This document shows positions 62,883 through 64,000 of a stretch of DNA of 64,000 nucleotides, in pieces. The stretch's first letter is position 1, and each line of letters starts with the position of its first letter. The stretch comes from Primulina eburnea (taxonomy: Eukaryota > Streptophyta > Magnoliopsida > Lamiales > Gesneriaceae), in contig NC_133116.1 of NCBI RefSeq assembly GCF_022965805.1, positions 6,200,001 through 6,264,000 of the forward strand. The letters are read 5' to 3'. Under the pieces are notes generated by a model, which was given only the letters and a program-made list of their open reading frames with translations, did no database searches and was not told the origin of the DNA. A program made the position numbers and the translations under genes.

Positions 62883-64000
62883 TTGAAACTTTGCTTTCAC
62901 ACCAAAAAGTTTAAAAGAATGCCAGATGATGTATCGTGTGTTAGCAAGATACGCTCAAATAACGGTTATCCATCAACATCAACACTGCAAACTAGATTTT
63001 AATAGAGTAAGAGGCGGTGAAACAGATTAATACAGCAGTTAATCATGTAACTTACAAGAAACTCAAATTTTAAAAAAAAGAGAAAAAAAGGAAAAGGACA
63101 TAAATGAAGAGATTGAATTATGAAACCTCAAGTAGTCTGTCACCATCAATATTCAAAAGAACAAGTAAATTGTGCTCTGGCAAGCACCAATATTTGCAGA
63201 TTGAAACATACAGCAGACCATAAGCTCAACAGCATGTTATTTTTTCTTTTTTCTTTCTTTCCTTTTTTTTCGAATGGAACCCAAAAAAACACTTGATCTG
63301 AAAACCTTCAAGCAAGAATATGATTTTAAAACACTGGCACTTCGTTTAAACAACTAAAAGTTTCCAGCAGTTATATCCTCAAAATGATCCAGTGGAGCAT
63401 GCACATTACACCAAATGGCTAGAGTAGGAAGGGAGAAAGACAGAAACTAAGCAAATATAGATGCCTACTTCTTGGGTGAATTTATTTATGCCTCCACAAT
63501 TCATAACTCATAAGTGAACATATAATATCAGGAAAGCAGATCCTAGGCTTCACATGTCCCAACAAATTTCGTTTCACACTAAATAAAGGTCGGTACAACT
63601 CAGTTGGTTACACCAACGGCTTGAAATAAAATGAATTTATGTCTGAGATTCACATCACAATCCGTCAAAAAATTGATATAGCAACTTCTGAAAACTTAAA
63701 GGTTTTTATTACCATTTTCCTAGACTAAATATGGCTATCCACAGAAAGCTTCTTCATTAAGATTCTGCCAAAAAACCCTAGCCACGGGATTTGATTAAAT
63801 TTAACCTTGGCGTTCACCAAAATTCTTGAAAATTTATATCCAACTAGTTGACTTCCAAGGTTCAACACTCACGCTCCAGCTTCTCACTTTAGCCAGTAGA
63901 ATCCAAATAGACAGGCCATCGTATACAGCTACTGCTTATGCAAGTTGATAAAGGGAAACGAAACAACACAAGAAGTGCTCAATCGGTCAAGTAAAACATG
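62883..64000 (-). promoter_or_regulatory. Upstream region of cyclin T, probably with leader intron
   Basis: No coding sequence recognised. The transcription start is not evident; a leader exon may lie near or beyond the window edge. At about 63590-63655 'caactcagttggttacacc' followed by 'gagattcacatcac' vaguely resembles Pol III boxes. Confidence 0.35.

Noticed and set aside
62880..62900. Six-residue extension of cyclin T (MKAKFQ)
   Set aside because: The first codon is GTG, not ATG; family proteins start at MAG.
63585..63665. tRNA-like stretch with weak A and B boxes
   Set aside because: No target duplication or tail; box B is poor. Not called as SINE or tRNA.

Overview
This is nuclear DNA of a flowering plant. 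Genes are split by GT-AG introns and lie in AT-rich sequence packed with plant-type transposable elements. The protein set (phylloquinone-pathway naphthoate synthase, plant beta-carbonic anhydrase, GH28 polygalacturonase, BURP-domain beta subunit, BOI-type RING ligase, cyclin T, PPR fragment) fits a eudicot. An asterid is possible, but the sequence alone does not settle it.

Layout, left to right: 1-1.6 kb is LTR-like sequence in two tandem copies, the second split by a hAT MITE. 6.1-8.7 kb (-) is a class I ARF GTPase. 9.6-11.4 kb (-) is 1,4-dihydroxy-2-naphthoyl-CoA synthase. 13.7-16.8 kb is a 3.1-kb Mutator-like element with a perfect 9-bp target duplication, a broken mudrA-type transposase and a convergent plant-mobile-domain fragment. 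18.5-21.2 kb (-) is a secreted polygalacturonase with a hAT MITE 150 bp upstream of its start. 25.2-25.8 kb is a PPR pseudogene. 26.3-28.4 kb (-) is a BOI/SBP-type RING ligase. 30.7-35.4 kb (-) is a cytosolic-type beta-carbonic anhydrase with MITE-filled introns. 37.4-42.1 kb is a decayed Copia element carrying a hAT MITE. 43.6 kb holds a SINE and 44.0-46.4 kb a 2.4-kb solo LTR. 47-49.6 kb is a cluster of MITEs, one split by a 349-bp TRIM and a 183-bp solo LTR. 50.9-53.8 kb holds two Copia 5' ends in head-to-head inverted arrangement. 54.6-56.6 kb (+) is a polygalacturonase-1 beta-subunit (BURP) gene broken by a 7-bp tandem expansion. 58.1-62.9 kb (-) is a cyclin T.

The genes do not form an operon-like unit. 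The one functional link I can name is that the catalytic polygalacturonase and the non-catalytic beta-subunit homologue both act on pectin in the cell wall, though they are about 33 kb apart with unrelated genes between.

The most unusual content is mobile DNA. A roughly 180-bp non-autonomous family occurs at least 15 times; both ends carry GTGAGACGGTCTCAC palindromes and it makes AT-rich 9-bp target duplications (Mutator-like). Other elements have boundaries, target duplications and, in two cases, empty sites that can all be read inside this window. Exon boundaries below were derived by eye from GT-AG sites, reading frame and family conservation. Family names rest on remembered motifs, not on a search.
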